This document shows, piece after piece, positions 27,142 through 38,259 of a DNA stretch of 61,625 nt (position 1 is the stretch's first letter; every line of letters starts with the position of its first letter). Source of the DNA: Burkholderiaceae bacterium (GTDB taxonomy: Bacteria; Pseudomonadota; Gammaproteobacteria; Burkholderiales; Burkholderiaceae_C). Under the pieces are notes generated by a model that worked only from the letters and a program-made list of their open reading frames with translations, was not told where the DNA came from and made no database searches. A program made the position numbers and the translations under genes. Location of the stretch: assembly GCA_031253955.1 (NCBI GenBank), contig JAIRVJ010000107.1, positions 1 to 61,625 on the forward strand, read 5' to 3'.

Positions 27142-28488
27142 ATGGCGCGCGTACAAGACATCCTCGCGCGGTTCCAGGCCAGGGGCGTGGAAACCTGCTT
27201 TCATGGCCGCCACATCAGTCCGCTGATCTACGCCGGGCTGAACGGCGGCAACTGGGGATTGAAGGATTACGAGGCGCGCGGCGGCTACGCGGCGCTGCGC
27301 AAGGCGCTGGGCAAGGATGGCGGCCCCGGCATGACGCCCGACGAGGTGATCGCCGAGCTGAAGGCTTCCAGCCTGCGCGGGCGCGGCGGCGCGGGTTTTC
27401 CGACCGGGCTGAAGTGGAGTTTCATGCCGCGCAATTTGCCGGGCCAGAAATACGTGGTGTGCAATTCCGACGAGGGCGAGCCGGGCACTTTCAAGGACCG
27501 CGACATCCTGATGTACAACCCGCACGCGGTCATCGAAGGCATGGCCATCGGCGCCTACGCCATGGGCGCGAGCGTGGGCTACAACTACATTCACGGCGAA
27601 ATTTTCCAGGTCTATGAACGCTTCGAGGCCGCCATCGGGCAGGCGCGCCAGGCCGGCTACCTGGGGCAGGGCATCATGGGCAGCGCGTTCAGCTTCCAGT
27701 TGCACGCGCATCACGGTTTTGGCGCTTATGTGTGCGGCGAAGAAACGGGCTTGCTCGAATCGCTGGAGGGCAAAAAAGGCCAGCCGCGCTTCAAGCCGCC
27801 GTTTCCGGCCAGCTTCGGTTTGTACGGCAAGCCGACGACGATCAACAACACCGAAACCTTCGCCGCCGCGCCGGCCATCATCCGCCACGGCGCGCAGGCG
27901 TATCTGGAGCTGGGCAAGCCCAACAACGGCGGCACCAAGATTTTCTCGATCCAGGGCGACGTGGCGCAGCCGGGCAACTACGAAGTTCCGATGGGCACGC
28001 CCTTCGCCAAGCTGCTGGAGCTGGCCGGCGGCGTGCGCGGGGGCAGGCCGCTGAAGGCGGTGATTCCGGGCGGATCGTCCTCGCCGGTGCTGCCCGCCGA
28101 CATCATCATGCAGTGCACGATGGATTACGACGCCATCGCCAAAGCCGGCTCGATGCTCGGCTCCGGCGCGGTGATCGTGATGGACGACACGCGCGACATG
28201 GTGGAAACGCTGCTGCGCCTGTCGTACTTCTACATGCACGAGTCCTGCGGCCAGTGCACGCCATGCCGCGAGGGCACCGGGTGGATGTGGCGCATCGTCG
28301 AACGCATTCAGGGCGGCAAGGGCCGCGAGGGCGATCTGGCCACGCTCGACAGCGTGGCCGAGAACATCATGGGCCGCACGGTGTGCGCGCTCGGCGACGC
28401 GGCGGCAATGCCGGTGCGCGCCATGCTCAAGCATTTTCGACACGAGTTCGCGGCCAAGATCAAGGCGGCGGGCAAACAGGCCGCATGA
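27142..28488 (+). CDS. nuoF: NADH-quinone oxidoreductase subunit F
   Basis: 448 aa. NADH- and FMN-binding subunit. The glycine-rich [17 protein letters not shown] binds NADH and the [17 protein letters not shown] region binds FMN. The C-terminal [17 protein letters not shown] plus a later Cys ([13 protein letters not shown]) ligate cluster N3. Gene start follows nuoE by four bases. Confidence 0.98.
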   Translation: MARVQDILARFQARGVETCFHGRHISPLIYAGLNGGNWGLKDYEARGGYAALRKALGKDGGPGMTPDEVIAELKASSLRGRGGAGFPTGLKWSFMPRNLPGQKYVVCNSDEGEPGTFKDRDILMYNPHAVIEGMAIGAYAMGASVGYNYIHGEIFQVYERFEAAIGQARQAGYLGQGIMGSAFSFQLHAHHGFGAYVCGEETGLLESLEGKKGQPRFKPPFPASFGLYGKPTTINNTETFAAAPAIIRHGAQAYLELGKPNNGGTKIFSIQGDVAQPGNYEVPMGTPFAKLLELAGGVRGGRPLKAVIPGGSSSPVLPADIIMQCTMDYDAIAKAGSMLGSGAVIVMDDTRDMVETLLRLSYFYMHESCGQCTPCREGTGWMWRIVERIQGGKGREGDLATLDSVAENIMGRTVCALGDAAAMPVRAMLKHFRHEFAAKIKAAGKQAA

Positions 28489-28512
28489 AAAACGGAATCG
28501 GACGATAGTCGT

Positions 28513-30624
28513 ATGGTTGAAGTTGAAATCGACGGCAAAAAGGTCGAAGTGGCCGAGGGCAGCACGGTGATGCACGCTGCCGAGAAGGCCGGCGCCTGCA
28601 TTCCGCATTTTTGCTATCACAAGAAACTGTCCATCGCCGCCAGTTGCCGCATGTGCCTGGTGGAAGTGGAAAAAATGCCCAGACCGGTGCCGGCTTGCGC
28701 CACGCAGGTGACGCAAGGCATGATCGTGCGCACCCGGGCCGACAAGGCGATCAAGGCGCAGAAGGCGGTGATGGAGTTTCTGCTCATCAACCATCCGCTG
28801 GACTGCCCGATTTGCGACCAGGGCGGCGAATGCCAGTTGCAGGATCTGGCCGTGGGCTACGGCGGCGGCGTCTCGCGCTACGCGGAAGAAAAGCGCGTGG
28901 CGCCGCCCAAGGAAGTCGGCCCGTTGATCTCGATGCGGGAAATGAGCCGCTGCATCCAGTGCACCCGCTGCGTGCGCTTCGGGCAGGAGATCGCCGGGAT
29001 CATGGAACTGGGCATGGTCAACCGGGGCGAGCACGCGCAGATCGAAAGCTTCGTGGGCGCCAGCGTCGATTCCGAGCTTTCGGGCAACATGATCGATATT
29101 TGCCCGGTCGGCGCGCTCACCAGCAAGCCGTTCCGCTACAGCGCGCGCACCTGGGAGCTTTCGCGCCGCAAGAGCATCAGCCCGCACGATTCCACGGGCG
29201 CCAACCTGATCGTGCAGGTCAAAAACGACCGGGTACTGCGCGTCGTTCCTTTCGAGAACGAAGCGGTCAATGAATGCTGGATCGCCGACCGCGACCGTTT
29301 CTCATATGAAGCCCTGAATGGCGGCGAGCGCCTGACCCAGCCGATGCTCAAGCAGGATGGGCAGTGGCGCGAGGTCGATTGGCAAACGGCGCTCGAATAC
29401 GTCGCCATCGGCCTGAGCCGGGCCAAGGCCGAGCACGGCGCGCAGTCCATCGGCGCGCTCGTCAGCCCGCACAGCACGGTGGAAGAGCTTTACTTGGCCG
29501 GCGCGCTGGTGCGCGGGCTGGGCAGCCAGAACATCGACTATCGCCTGCGCCATCAGGATTTCACGCCAGCTGAAGGCGTGCGCTGGCTGGGCATGTCCAT
29601 CGCGTCCTTATCGCAGCTGACCGGCGCGCTGGTGGTCGGCGCCAATCTGCGCAAGGATCATCCGCTGTTTGCACAGAGAATCCGGCAGGCAGCGCGCGGC
29701 GGCGCTTCGCTGGCTGCTATCACTTCAAGATCGCTCCTCAAGTATCGGGACGCTTGGGCCATGCCATTGAAAGCGGCCCTGATCGGCGATGCCGGGCAAT
29801 GGGGCCAGTTGCTGGCGGACGTGGCGGCGGCGGTCGCCGCGGAAAAAGGCGTGCCGGCTCCAGTAACCGGGCAGGCGACGGACGAAGCCAGGGCAGCCGC
29901 GCAGGCGCTGCTGGCGGGCGAGCGCCGGGCGATTCTGCTGGGCAACAGCGCCGTGCATCACCCCAACGCCACGAGCCTGCTTGCGCTGGCGCAATGGATC
30001 GGCGGGCACACCGGCGCCACGGTCGGCTACCTGACCGAGGCCGCCAACACCGTGGGCGCGCAACTGGCAGGGGCGCTGCCGGGGCCTGGCGGTCTGAACG
30101 CCGCGCAGATGCTCGGCGGCGGCGCGCTGAAGGCGGCCCTGTTGCTCAACTGCGAGCCTGGCCCGGATACGGCCTGGCGCGCACTGGCCGGATGCGGCAT
30201 GGTGGTGAGCCTGAGTCCGTTCAAGGCCAACCTGAATGCGAGCGACGTGCTGCTGCCGATCGCGCCGTTCACCGAAACGTCGGGCACCTTCATCAATGCC
30301 GAAGGCCGGGTGCAGAGCTTTCACGCGGTTGTCAAACCGCTGGGCGAGGCGCGGCCTGCGTGGAAGGTGCTGCGTGTGCTGGCGGACATGCTGGACGTGG
30401 CCCAGACGCCGTTCGACGATTCGCGGCAGGTGCTGGCGCAGGCGCTTGGCGGGTCGGACGTCGCGCCCGAACGCCTGAGCAACCGCACCACGGCCGCAAT
30501 GGGCACAGTGAAGGCCGATGCCGCAACGCTGGCGCCGGTCGGCATCTATCAGCTCGACGGCATCGTGCGCCGCGCGCCCGCGCTGCAAATGACGGCCGAT
30601 GGCCGCCAGGGAGCCGCATCATGA
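28513..30624 (+). CDS. nuoG: NADH-quinone oxidoreductase subunit G
   Basis: 703 aa. 75-kDa iron-sulfur subunit. Cluster ligands in order: the 2Fe-2S site ([20 protein letters not shown]), the N5 site with His ([19 protein letters not shown]), then N4 ([17 protein letters not shown] ... [10 protein letters not shown]). The extra N7 cluster cysteines of E. coli-type subunits are not seen. The molybdopterin-oxidoreductase-like C-terminal part (about 220-690) is enzymatically empty, as is normal. Its end overlaps the nuoH start (ATGA). Confidence 0.97.
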   Translation: MVEVEIDGKKVEVAEGSTVMHAAEKAGACIPHFCYHKKLSIAASCRMCLVEVEKMPRPVPACATQVTQGMIVRTRADKAIKAQKAVMEFLLINHPLDCPICDQGGECQLQDLAVGYGGGVSRYAEEKRVAPPKEVGPLISMREMSRCIQCTRCVRFGQEIAGIMELGMVNRGEHAQIESFVGASVDSELSGNMIDICPVGALTSKPFRYSARTWELSRRKSISPHDSTGANLIVQVKNDRVLRVVPFENEAVNECWIADRDRFSYEALNGGERLTQPMLKQDGQWREVDWQTALEYVAIGLSRAKAEHGAQSIGALVSPHSTVEELYLAGALVRGLGSQNIDYRLRHQDFTPAEGVRWLGMSIASLSQLTGALVVGANLRKDHPLFAQRIRQAARGGASLAAITSRSLLKYRDAWAMPLKAALIGDAGQWGQLLADVAAAVAAEKGVPAPVTGQATDEARAAAQALLAGERRAILLGNSAVHHPNATSLLALAQWIGGHTGATVGYLTEAANTVGAQLAGALPGPGGLNAAQMLGGGALKAALLLNCEPGPDTAWRALAGCGMVVSLSPFKANLNASDVLLPIAPFTETSGTFINAEGRVQSFHAVVKPLGEARPAWKVLRVLADMLDVAQTPFDDSRQVLAQALGGSDVAPERLSNRTTAAMGTVKADAATLAPVGIYQLDGIVRRAPALQMTADGRQGAAS

Positions 30625-31676
30625 TCGACGCGCTCTACAACTGGTGCCTGCATCTGAGCGGCCAGTGGCCGGTCACTTGGGCGCTGATCAAGATATTCGT
30701 AGTGCTGATACCGCTGCTCATTTTGGTGGCATACCTGACGCTGTGGGAGCGCAAGTTTCTCGGCTGGATGCAGGTGCGCCACGGCCCCAACCGCGTCGGT
30801 CCGTGGGGTATCTGGCAGCCGTTTGCCGATGCGGTCAAGCTGCTGACCAAGGAAATCATTGCTCCCACCGCGGCCAACAAGGCGCTGTTCTTTCTTGGGC
30901 CGCCGCTGGCGATCATGCCGGCGCTGGCGGCATGGGTGGTGATTCCGTTTGGGCCTCAAGTGGCCATTGCCAACGTCAACGCCGGCCTGCTGCTGCTGAT
31001 GGCGATCACCTCGATCGAGATTTACGGCGTTCTCATCGCGGGCTGGGCGGCCAACTCCAGGTATTCGTTCCTGGGCGCGCTGCGCGCGTCGGCCCAGATG
31101 GTCAGCTACGAAATCGCGATGGGCTTTTGCTTCCTCGTGGTGCTGATGGTCTCCGGCAGCATGAACATGACCGACATCGTGCTGGGCCAGTCGCGCGGCT
31201 GGGCCGCCAGCAACGGTTGGAACTTCCTGTCGTGGAACTGGCTGCCGCTGCTGCCGATCTTTTTCGTTTACATGATTTCCGGCGTGGCCGAAACCAACCG
31301 CCACCCGTTCGACGTGGTGGAAGGCGAGGCCGAAATCGTCGCCGGCCACATGGTCGAATATTCGGGCATGGGCTTCGCGGTGTTTTTCCTGGCCGAATAC
31401 GCGGCCATGTGGCTGATTGCGATTCTGGCCGTGACGATGTTCCTGGGCGGATGGCTGCCGCCGTTTGGGTTCCTGTCGTTCATTCCGGGCTGGATCTGGC
31501 TGGCAATCAAGACCGGCATCATGGTTTCCATGTTCATCTGGATCCGCGCCACCTTCCCGCGCTTCCGCTACGACCAGATCATGCGCCTGGGCTGGAAGAT
31601 TTTCATTCCCGTCACGCTGGTCTGGCTGATCGTCGTGGGCGTGTGGATGTTCAGCCCGTGGAACATCTGGCATTGA
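30621..31676 (+). CDS. nuoH: NADH-quinone oxidoreductase subunit H
   Basis: 351 aa, eight membrane helices. It joins the membrane arm to the Q module and lines the quinone channel. Signatures: [21 protein letters not shown] after helix 1, and [24 protein letters not shown] with the acidic residues of the E-channel. Start ATG overlaps the nuoG stop. Confidence 0.98.
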   Translation: MIDALYNWCLHLSGQWPVTWALIKIFVVLIPLLILVAYLTLWERKFLGWMQVRHGPNRVGPWGIWQPFADAVKLLTKEIIAPTAANKALFFLGPPLAIMPALAAWVVIPFGPQVAIANVNAGLLLLMAITSIEIYGVLIAGWAANSRYSFLGALRASAQMVSYEIAMGFCFLVVLMVSGSMNMTDIVLGQSRGWAASNGWNFLSWNWLPLLPIFFVYMISGVAETNRHPFDVVEGEAEIVAGHMVEYSGMGFAVFFLAEYAAMWLIAILAVTMFLGGWLPPFGFLSFIPGWIWLAIKTGIMVSMFIWIRATFPRFRYDQIMRLGWKIFIPVTLVWLIVVGVWMFSPWNIWH

Positions 31677-31691
31677 GGCGGATTGTCAGCC

Positions 31692-32192
31692 ATGAGCGCA
31701 TCACCTTTTTCCATCCGCGATTTCTTCAAGAGCTTCACGCTGTGGGAGCTTTTCAAGGGTATGAAGCTGACCGCGCGTTACGCCTTCAGGCGCAAGGTCA
31801 CCATCCAGTACCCGGAAGAAAAAACGCCGCTGTCGCCGCGCTTTCGCGGATTGCACGCCCTGCGCCGCTACGAAAGCGGCCAGGAACGCTGCATTGCCTG
31901 CAAGCTGTGCGAGGCGGCGTGCCCGGCCATGGCGATCACCATCGAGGCGGGCGTGCGCGCCGACGGCTCGCGCGGCACCACGCGCTACGACATCGACCTG
32001 ACCAAGTGCATCTTCTGCGGCTTCTGCGAGGAGAGCTGCCCGGTCGATTCGATTGTCGAGACGCCGGTTTTCGAGTACCACGGTGAAAAGCGCGGCGATC
32101 TGTACTTCACCAAGGACATGCTGCTGACCGTCGGCGACCGTTACGAGTCCGGGATTGCCGCGGCCAAGACCGCCGACGCCAAATACCGCTGA
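31692..32192 (+). CDS. nuoI: NADH-quinone oxidoreductase subunit I
   Basis: 166 aa starting at [11 protein letters not shown]. An in-frame TTG three codons earlier is less likely. Ferredoxin-like subunit with two 4Fe-4S clusters (N6a and N6b) ligated by [20 protein letters not shown] and [18 protein letters not shown]. It carries electrons from nuoG to nuoB. A short amphipathic N-terminus sits on the membrane. Confidence 0.98.
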   Translation: MSASPFSIRDFFKSFTLWELFKGMKLTARYAFRRKVTIQYPEEKTPLSPRFRGLHALRRYESGQERCIACKLCEAACPAMAITIEAGVRADGSRGTTRYDIDLTKCIFCGFCEESCPVDSIVETPVFEYHGEKRGDLYFTKDMLLTVGDRYESGIAAAKTADAKYR

Positions 32193-32202
32193 AACCACGA
32201 TC

Positions 32203-32841
32203 ATGGAAACCGTCTTTTTCTACCTGTTCTCGGCGGTGCTGCTGTTTTCGGCCTTCCGGGTGATTACCGCGCGCAACCCGGTTCATGCCGTGCTGTTTCT
32301 GATGCTGGCGTTCTCGCAAGCCTCCGGCATCTGGCTGCTGCTCAAGGCCGAATTTCTGGCCATCGTGCTGGTGCTGGTGTATCTGGGCGCGGTGATGGTG
32401 CTGTTCCTGTTCGTCGTGATGATGCTGGACATCAGCTTCGACAGCCTGCGCCAGGGCTTTTGGCGTCATCTCCCGGTGGGGCTGGTCATTGGCGGCCTGG
32501 TCGTCGTCGAAATGGCGGGCGTGCTCACACACGGTTTTCGCGGCGAAGGAATGCCAGCGGCGGTGGCCACCGCCGCCAGCGTTTCCAATTCCAAGGCGCT
32601 GGGCGCGCTGCTGTACACCAAATATCTTTACCCGGTGCAGATCGCCGCCGTGATTTTGCTGGTGGCGATGGTGGCCGCCATTGCGCTGGCCTTGCGCGAG
32701 CGCAAAGACAGCAAGAAGGTCGATCCATCGGTGCAGGTGCGCGCGCGCGCACGCGGCCGCGTCGAACTGCTGAACATGGAGGCCGTGCGCCCGCGTCCGC
32801 CCGCGCCTGAAACCCCGCCGCAGGAGGCCGCCAAGCCATGA
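32203..32841 (+). CDS. nuoJ: NADH-quinone oxidoreductase subunit J
   Basis: 212 aa with five membrane helices and the conserved [19 protein letters not shown] in helix 3 (pi-bulge region). A hydrophilic tail of about 40 residues, rich in Arg and Pro, extends into the cytoplasm. Stop overlaps the nuoK start (ATGA). Confidence 0.97.
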   Translation: METVFFYLFSAVLLFSAFRVITARNPVHAVLFLMLAFSQASGIWLLLKAEFLAIVLVLVYLGAVMVLFLFVVMMLDISFDSLRQGFWRHLPVGLVIGGLVVVEMAGVLTHGFRGEGMPAAVATAASVSNSKALGALLYTKYLYPVQIAAVILLVAMVAAIALALRERKDSKKVDPSVQVRARARGRVELLNMEAVRPRPPAPETPPQEAAKP

Positions 32842-33146
32842 CTCTGACCCTTGCGCATTTCCTGATCCTGGGCGCGATCCTGTTCGCGCTGGCTATCGTC
32901 GGCATCTTTTTGAACCGCAAGAACCTGATCGTTTTGCTGATGGCTATCGAGCTGATGCTGCTGGCTGTCAACATGAACTTCGTGGCGTTCTCCAGCTATC
33001 TGGGCGACATGCACGGCCAGGTGTTCGTGTTCTTCATTCTGACCGTGGCGGCGGCGGAGTCGGCGATTGGCCTGGCTATTCTGGTACTGCTGTTTCGCGC
33101 CCGCTCCAGCATCAATGTGGATGAACTCAATTCGCTCAAAGGCTGA
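32838..33146 (+). CDS. nuoK: NADH-quinone oxidoreductase subunit K
   Basis: 102 aa, three membrane helices. The two membrane glutamates of the E-channel are present, in [19 protein letters not shown] and [19 protein letters not shown]. It passes protons between the Q module and the antiporter subunits. Confidence 0.98.
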   Translation: MTLTLAHFLILGAILFALAIVGIFLNRKNLIVLLMAIELMLLAVNMNFVAFSSYLGDMHGQVFVFFILTVAAAESAIGLAILVLLFRARSSINVDELNSLKG

Positions 33147-33152
33147 CATCGC

Positions 33153-35171
33153 ATGAGTCAAAACCTTTCCACGGCTGCCCTGCTGGCGGCGCCCCTGGCG
33201 CCGCTGGCGGGTTCGGCGCTGGCCGGCTTGCTGGGCACGGCGTTTGGGGGCAACCGCATCGGGCGGCGGGCCTCGCACACGGCCACTATCCTCGGCGTGC
33301 TGATCGCGTTCGTGATTTCCGCGTGCGTGCTCAAAAACGTCGCACTGGACGGCGCGCGCTACAACCAGACCCTCTACGAGTGGATGACCGTCGGCGGCCT
33401 GAAGATGGAAGTGGGCTTCCTGATCGACGGCCTGACGGCCACCATGATGTGCGTGGTCAGTTTCGTGTCGCTGATGGTGCACATCTACACCATCGGCTAC
33501 ATGGCCGATGACGAGGGCTACAACCGGTTCTTTTCCTACATTGCCCTGTTCACCTTCTCGATGCTCATGCTGGTGATGAGCAACAACTTCCTGCAACTGT
33601 TTTTCGGCTGGGAGGCGGTGGGGCTGGTGTCGTACCTGCTGATCGGCTTCTGGCACCAGCGTCCGACGGCGACTTTCGCTAGCCTGAAAGCGTTCCTGGT
33701 CAACCGGGTGGGCGACTTCGGCTTCATCCTCGGCATCGGCCTGATCGCCGCCTACGTCGGCACGCTCAACTACGGCGAGACTTTCGGCAAGGCGGCGGCT
33801 CTGAGCACGCTGCTGCTGCCGGGCACGCAATGGCTGCTCATCACGGTGATCTGCGTCTGCCTGTTCATCGGCGCGATGGGCAAGAGCGCGCAGTTTCCGC
33901 TGCACGTATGGCTGCCCGATTCGATGGAAGGCCCGACGCCCATCTCCGCGCTGATTCACGCCGCGACGATGGTGACGGCGGGCATCTTCATGGTGGCGCG
34001 CATGTCGCCGCTGTTCGAGCTGTCGGACGCAGCGCTCAACTTCATCCTGGTCATCGGCGGCATCACGGCGCTGTTCATGGGTTTTCTGGCCATCGTCCAG
34101 AACGACATCAAGCGCGTGATTGCGTACTCCACGCTCTCGCAACTGGGCTACATGACGGTAGGGCTGGGCGCGTCGGCGTACTCGGCGGCGATCTTCCACC
34201 TGATGACGCACGCTTTTTTCAAGGCGCTGCTGTTCCTGGCGGCCGGCTCGGTCATCATCGGCCTGCACCACAACCAGGACATCCGCTGGATGGGCGGGGT
34301 GCGCAAGCACATGCCGGTCACCTGGCTCACTTTTCTGGTTGCTTCGCTGGCGCTGATCGGCACGCCGTTCTTCGCCGGTTTCTATTCCAAGGACGCGATC
34401 ATCGAGGCCGAACACGCCAGCCAACTGTGGGCGGCCGGTTTTGCCTATTTCGCGGTGCTGGCCGGCGTGTTCGTCACGGCCTTCTATTCGGCCCGGCTGT
34501 ATTTCCTCGTGTTCCACGGCAAGGAGCGTTACGACCAGAACCCGGACGCCCACCATGACCATGGCGAGCACGGCCACGCCGACGTCAAGCCGCACGAAAG
34601 TCCCTTGGTGGTGTGGCTGCCGCTGGTGCTGCTGGCAATTCCGTCGGCGTTCATCGGCTGGCTCATCATGCCGATGCTGTTTGGCGATCTGTTCCAGGGC
34701 GCGATCGTCATCGACGCCGCGCGCCACCCGGCCATGACCGAACTGGCCGAAAACATTCATGGCTGGTGGCAAATGGCCCTGCACGGGTTCATGACCGCGC
34801 CGTTCTGGCTGGCGCTGGCCGGGGTAGCCACGGCGTATTACCTGTACATGGTCAATCCGGCGCTGCCCGCGCGCATCAAGGCGGCTCTGCTGCCAGTCCA
34901 CCGCATCCTCGAGAACAAGTACTACATGGACTGGTTCTACGAAAACGTGCTGGCGCGCGGCGCGCGGCTGTTGGGAGACGGGCTGTGGAAAGGGGGCGAC
35001 CGCGGGCTGATCGACGGCGCGGTGGTCAACGGCTCGGCCAAGGTCGTGGGCTGGGTCGCCCGCGTGGCGCGCAAGGCGGAGACCGGCTATCTCTACCAAT
35101 ATGCGCTGGTGATGCTGGCGGGCATTTTCGTGCTCATGACGTACTTCGTCTGGCTCAGCAAATACTTATAA
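33153..35171 (+). CDS. nuoL: NADH-quinone oxidoreductase subunit L
   Basis: 672 aa, distal antiporter-like subunit with about 16 helices including the long lateral helix at the C-terminus. FFGWEAVGLVSYLLIGFWHQR contains the key helix-5 Glu; KSAQFPLHVWLPDSMEGPTP contains the helix-7 Lys. A His-rich loop (DAHHDHGEHGHADVKPHE, about residue 465-482) lies before the lateral helix and may be a species-specific insert. Confidence 0.98.
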   Translation: MSQNLSTAALLAAPLAPLAGSALAGLLGTAFGGNRIGRRASHTATILGVLIAFVISACVLKNVALDGARYNQTLYEWMTVGGLKMEVGFLIDGLTATMMCVVSFVSLMVHIYTIGYMADDEGYNRFFSYIALFTFSMLMLVMSNNFLQLFFGWEAVGLVSYLLIGFWHQRPTATFASLKAFLVNRVGDFGFILGIGLIAAYVGTLNYGETFGKAAALSTLLLPGTQWLLITVICVCLFIGAMGKSAQFPLHVWLPDSMEGPTPISALIHAATMVTAGIFMVARMSPLFELSDAALNFILVIGGITALFMGFLAIVQNDIKRVIAYSTLSQLGYMTVGLGASAYSAAIFHLMTHAFFKALLFLAAGSVIIGLHHNQDIRWMGGVRKHMPVTWLTFLVASLALIGTPFFAGFYSKDAIIEAEHASQLWAAGFAYFAVLAGVFVTAFYSARLYFLVFHGKERYDQNPDAHHDHGEHGHADVKPHESPLVVWLPLVLLAIPSAFIGWLIMPMLFGDLFQGAIVIDAARHPAMTELAENIHGWWQMALHGFMTAPFWLALAGVATAYYLYMVNPALPARIKAALLPVHRILENKYYMDWFYENVLARGARLLGDGLWKGGDRGLIDGAVVNGSAKVVGWVARVARKAETGYLYQYALVMLAGIFVLMTYFVWLSKYL

Positions 35172-35185
35172 GGGAACGGCAGGAA

Positions 35186-36667
35186 ATGGGTTCGTCGTTG
35201 TTGAGCCTTGCCATCTGGACGCCGATCGTCTTCGGCGTGCTGCTGCTGGCGCTTGGGCGGGACGATCAGGCGCCGCTGGTGCGCTGGATCGCGCTTGCCG
35301 GTTCGGTGATCGGCTTTCTGGTCACGCTGCCGCTTTACGGGCGGTTTCACCTTGGCACGGCGCAGATGCAGTTCGTCGAGAACGCGCCCTGGATCGCGCG
35401 CTTCAACGTCAACTACCACCTGGGGGTGGACGGCATCTCGCTGTGGTTCGTGCTGCTGACGGCGTTCATCACGGTAATCGTCGTGATCGCCAGCTGGCAA
35501 TCCATCCAGCGCAAGGTCAACCAGTACATGGCGGCCTTCCTGATCCTCTCCGGCCTGATGATCGGCGTTTTCTGCGCGCTCGACGGCGTGCTGTTTTACG
35601 TGTTCTTCGAGGCCACGCTGATCCCCATGTATCTCATCATCGGGATCTGGGGCGGCCCCAACAAGATCTACGCGGCCTTCAAGTTTTTCCTGTACACCCT
35701 GCTCGGATCGCTCTTGACGCTGGTGGCTTTTGTCTACCTGTACAGCCGCTCCGGGGGGAGTTTCGACATCCAGACCTGGCACACGCTGCCGCTGTCGGCA
35801 ACGGCGCAAACGCTGCTGTTCTTCGCCATGTTCGCGGCGTTCGCCGTCAAGGTGCCGATGTGGCCGGTGCATACGTGGCTGCCGGACGTGCACGTGGAAG
35901 CGCCCACTGGCGGCTCCGCCGTGCTGGCGGCCATCATGCTCAAGCTCGGAGCCTACGGTTTCCTGCGTTTCTCGCTGCCCATCACGCCTGACGCGGCGCG
36001 CGAATGGGCGGGGCTGATGATCGCGCTGTCGCTGATTGCGGTGATCTACGTCGGCCTGGTGGCCATCGTGCAAAAGGACATGAAAAAGCTGGTGGCCTAC
36101 TCGTCGGTGGCGCACATGGGTTTCGTCACACTGGGCTTTTTCATCTTCAGCGAGCTGGGCGTTTCCGGCGGGCTGGTGCAGATGATCTCGCACGGCTTTG
36201 TCTCCGGCGCCATGTTCCTGTGCATCGGCGTGCTGTACGACCGCGTGCACTCGCGCGAGATCGCCAGCTACGGCGGCGTGGTCAACACCATGCCCCGTTT
36301 CACCGCGCTGGCGCTGCTCTTCAGCATGGCCAACTGCGGCTTGCCGGCCACTTCCGGCTTCGTGGGCGAGTGGATGGTGATTCTGGGTTCGGTAAGGCAC
36401 AACTTCTGGGTCGGTCTGGGCGCGGCCACCGCGCTCATCCTTGGCGCGTCCTACACGCTGTGGATGTTCAAGCGCGTGTTTCTTGGCCCGGTCGCCAACG
36501 ACGACGTGCGCAAGCTCTCCGACATCAACGCGCGCGAGTTCCTCATGCTCGCCTTGCTGGCCATCGCCGTGCTGTGGGCGGGCGTCTATCCCAAGCCCCT
36601 GACGGACGTGATGGATGCGTCGGTTAAAAATCTGCTGGTCCACGTATCCCATTCCAAACTGAATTGA
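35186..36667 (+). CDS. nuoM: NADH-quinone oxidoreductase subunit M
   Basis: 493 aa starting at MGSSLLSLAIW behind AGGAA. Antiporter-like proton pump: FFEATLIPMYLIIGIWG holds the helix-5 Glu and KVPMWPVHTWLPDVHVEAPTGGS the helix-7 Lys and conserved loop. About 14 helices. Confidence 0.98.
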   Translation: MGSSLLSLAIWTPIVFGVLLLALGRDDQAPLVRWIALAGSVIGFLVTLPLYGRFHLGTAQMQFVENAPWIARFNVNYHLGVDGISLWFVLLTAFITVIVVIASWQSIQRKVNQYMAAFLILSGLMIGVFCALDGVLFYVFFEATLIPMYLIIGIWGGPNKIYAAFKFFLYTLLGSLLTLVAFVYLYSRSGGSFDIQTWHTLPLSATAQTLLFFAMFAAFAVKVPMWPVHTWLPDVHVEAPTGGSAVLAAIMLKLGAYGFLRFSLPITPDAAREWAGLMIALSLIAVIYVGLVAIVQKDMKKLVAYSSVAHMGFVTLGFFIFSELGVSGGLVQMISHGFVSGAMFLCIGVLYDRVHSREIASYGGVVNTMPRFTALALLFSMANCGLPATSGFVGEWMVILGSVRHNFWVGLGAATALILGASYTLWMFKRVFLGPVANDDVRKLSDINAREFLMLALLAIAVLWAGVYPKPLTDVMDASVKNLLVHVSHSKLN

Positions 36668-36671
36668 GAGT

Positions 36672-38168
36672 ATGGACATGATCGACACATTCAGTTTGAT
36701 CGCGGTTTATCCCGAAATCGTTCTCCTGATCATGACCTGCGTGATCGCACTGGTCGATCTGCTGGACAATGATGGCCGCCGCACCGCCGCTTATATTTTG
36801 TCGACGGTCACGCTGTTCCTGGTGGCTGTGCTCACTTACCGGTATGCGTGCGTGGGCAACACTGTTTACGGCTTCGGCGGCATGGCCGTCAGCGATCCGA
36901 TGGGCAATTGGCTCAAGTGCTTCGCGACGCTGGCCACTTTGGTCATGCTGGTTTACGGGCGTTCTTACGCGCTTGAGCGCGGCATGCTGCGCGGCGGCGA
37001 GTGGTACGTGCTCAATCTGCTGGCCCTGCTCGGCACCTTCGTGATGATCTCCGGCAGCAACTTTCTGGTCTTGTACCTGGGGCTGGAGCTGCTCACGCTG
37101 GCGAGCTACGCGCTGGTGGCACTGCGCCGCGACCATGCGCTGGCGCTGGAAGCGGCGATGAAGTATTTCGTACTCGGCGCTATCGCCTCCGGCTTCCTGC
37201 TATACGGCCTTTCCATGATCTACGGCGCCACCGGCACACTCGATCTGGCGGCGGTTGCCAAGGCGGTGGGCAGCGGGCAGGTCAATCGCCAGGTGCTCAC
37301 GCTCGGCCTGGTGTTCGTGGTGGCGGCGGTGGCCTTTAAATTCGGCGTGGCGCCGTTCCACATGTGGGTGCCCGACGTGTACCACGGCGCGCCCACGGCG
37401 GTCACCCTGATGATCGGCGCGGCCCCCAAGCTGGCCGCGTTCGCGTTGGCCGTGCGGCTGCTGGTCGAAGGATTGCTGCCCCTGGCGGCGGACTGGCAGC
37501 AAATGCTGGCGCTGCTGGCCATCGCCTCGCTGCTGCTGGGCAATCTGGCGGCCATCGCACAAACCAACCTCAAGCGCATGCTGGCGTATTCGACCATCGC
37601 GCAAATGGGCTTCGTGCTGCTGGGCCTGCTCTGCGGCGTGGTCGAGGGCAATTCCTTCTACGCGTCCAACGCCTACAGCTCGGCCATGTTCTATGTGGTC
37701 ACCTATGTACTCACCACGCTGGCGAGCTTTGGCGTCATCCTGCTGCTCGCGCGCGAGGGTTGCGAGAGCGAGGAAATCACCGATTTCGCCGGTCTGAACC
37801 AGCGCAGCCCGCTGATTGCCGGCATCATGGCCGTCTGCATGTTCTCGCTCACCGGGATTCCGCCACTGGTCGGCTTTCAGGCCAAGCTGTCGGTCTTGCA
37901 GGCGCTGGTCAATACCGGCCAGCCGCTTTTGATCGGCTTGGCGGTGTTTGCCGTTCTCATGTCGCTTGTCGGCGCGTTTTACTATCTGCGGGTCGTCAAG
38001 GTAATGTATTTCGACGCCCCGGTGGAGCAAATCCAACCCATCACCGCGCCGCTTGAAGTGCGCGCCGTGCTCTCCCTCAATGGCTTGGCCGTGCTGCTGC
38101 TGGGCATTTTGCCCGGCGCGCTGCTGACCCTGTGCGCCGATGCCATCCGCAAGATGCTAACGACCTGA
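36672..38168 (+). CDS. nuoN: NADH-quinone oxidoreductase subunit N
   Basis: 498 aa, the third antiporter-like subunit and last nuo gene. YLGLELLTLASYALVAL contains the helix-5 Glu; KFGVAPFHMWVPDVYHGAPT the helix-7 Lys and following loop. An alternative ATG two codons in is possible. A GATAGCT-type repeat follows, possibly near the end of the operon transcript. Confidence 0.98.
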   Translation: MDMIDTFSLIAVYPEIVLLIMTCVIALVDLLDNDGRRTAAYILSTVTLFLVAVLTYRYACVGNTVYGFGGMAVSDPMGNWLKCFATLATLVMLVYGRSYALERGMLRGGEWYVLNLLALLGTFVMISGSNFLVLYLGLELLTLASYALVALRRDHALALEAAMKYFVLGAIASGFLLYGLSMIYGATGTLDLAAVAKAVGSGQVNRQVLTLGLVFVVAAVAFKFGVAPFHMWVPDVYHGAPTAVTLMIGAAPKLAAFALAVRLLVEGLLPLAADWQQMLALLAIASLLLGNLAAIAQTNLKRMLAYSTIAQMGFVLLGLLCGVVEGNSFYASNAYSSAMFYVVTYVLTTLASFGVILLLAREGCESEEITDFAGLNQRSPLIAGIMAVCMFSLTGIPPLVGFQAKLSVLQALVNTGQPLLIGLAVFAVLMSLVGAFYYLRVVKVMYFDAPVEQIQPITAPLEVRAVLSLNGLAVLLLGILPGALLTLCADAIRKMLTT

Positions 38169-38198
38169 AGCGCGGCCTGCCATATCCCGATTACAAGC

Positions 38199-38254
38199 CA
38201 AATCGGCCTTAAGCTCAGGCGTAGCCTGGGCTGGCAGCTGCTCTTGTGATAGCG
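38199..38254. repeat. GATAGCT long repeat after nuoN
   Basis: Reads on the minus strand from GCTATCACAAGAGCAGCTG through CCAGCCCAGGCTACGCCTG to TTAAGGCCGATTT. It shares this layout (AGCYG, CAGCCCA, TTTAAGGCC, ATTT) with 54783-54832 and more loosely with 9132-9187. It ends just before the NUDIX gene. Confidence 0.65.
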
Positions 38255-38259
38255 CACCC

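Noticed and set aside
32628-35099. 823-codon open frame antisense to nuoK-nuoL, and similar long antisense frames at 27079-29187, 18338-20218, 49346-51286, 30549-31673 and 35093-36688
   Set aside because: They mirror strongly coding genes in GC-rich DNA, have His/Arg/Gln-rich low-complexity translations and no recognisable domain.
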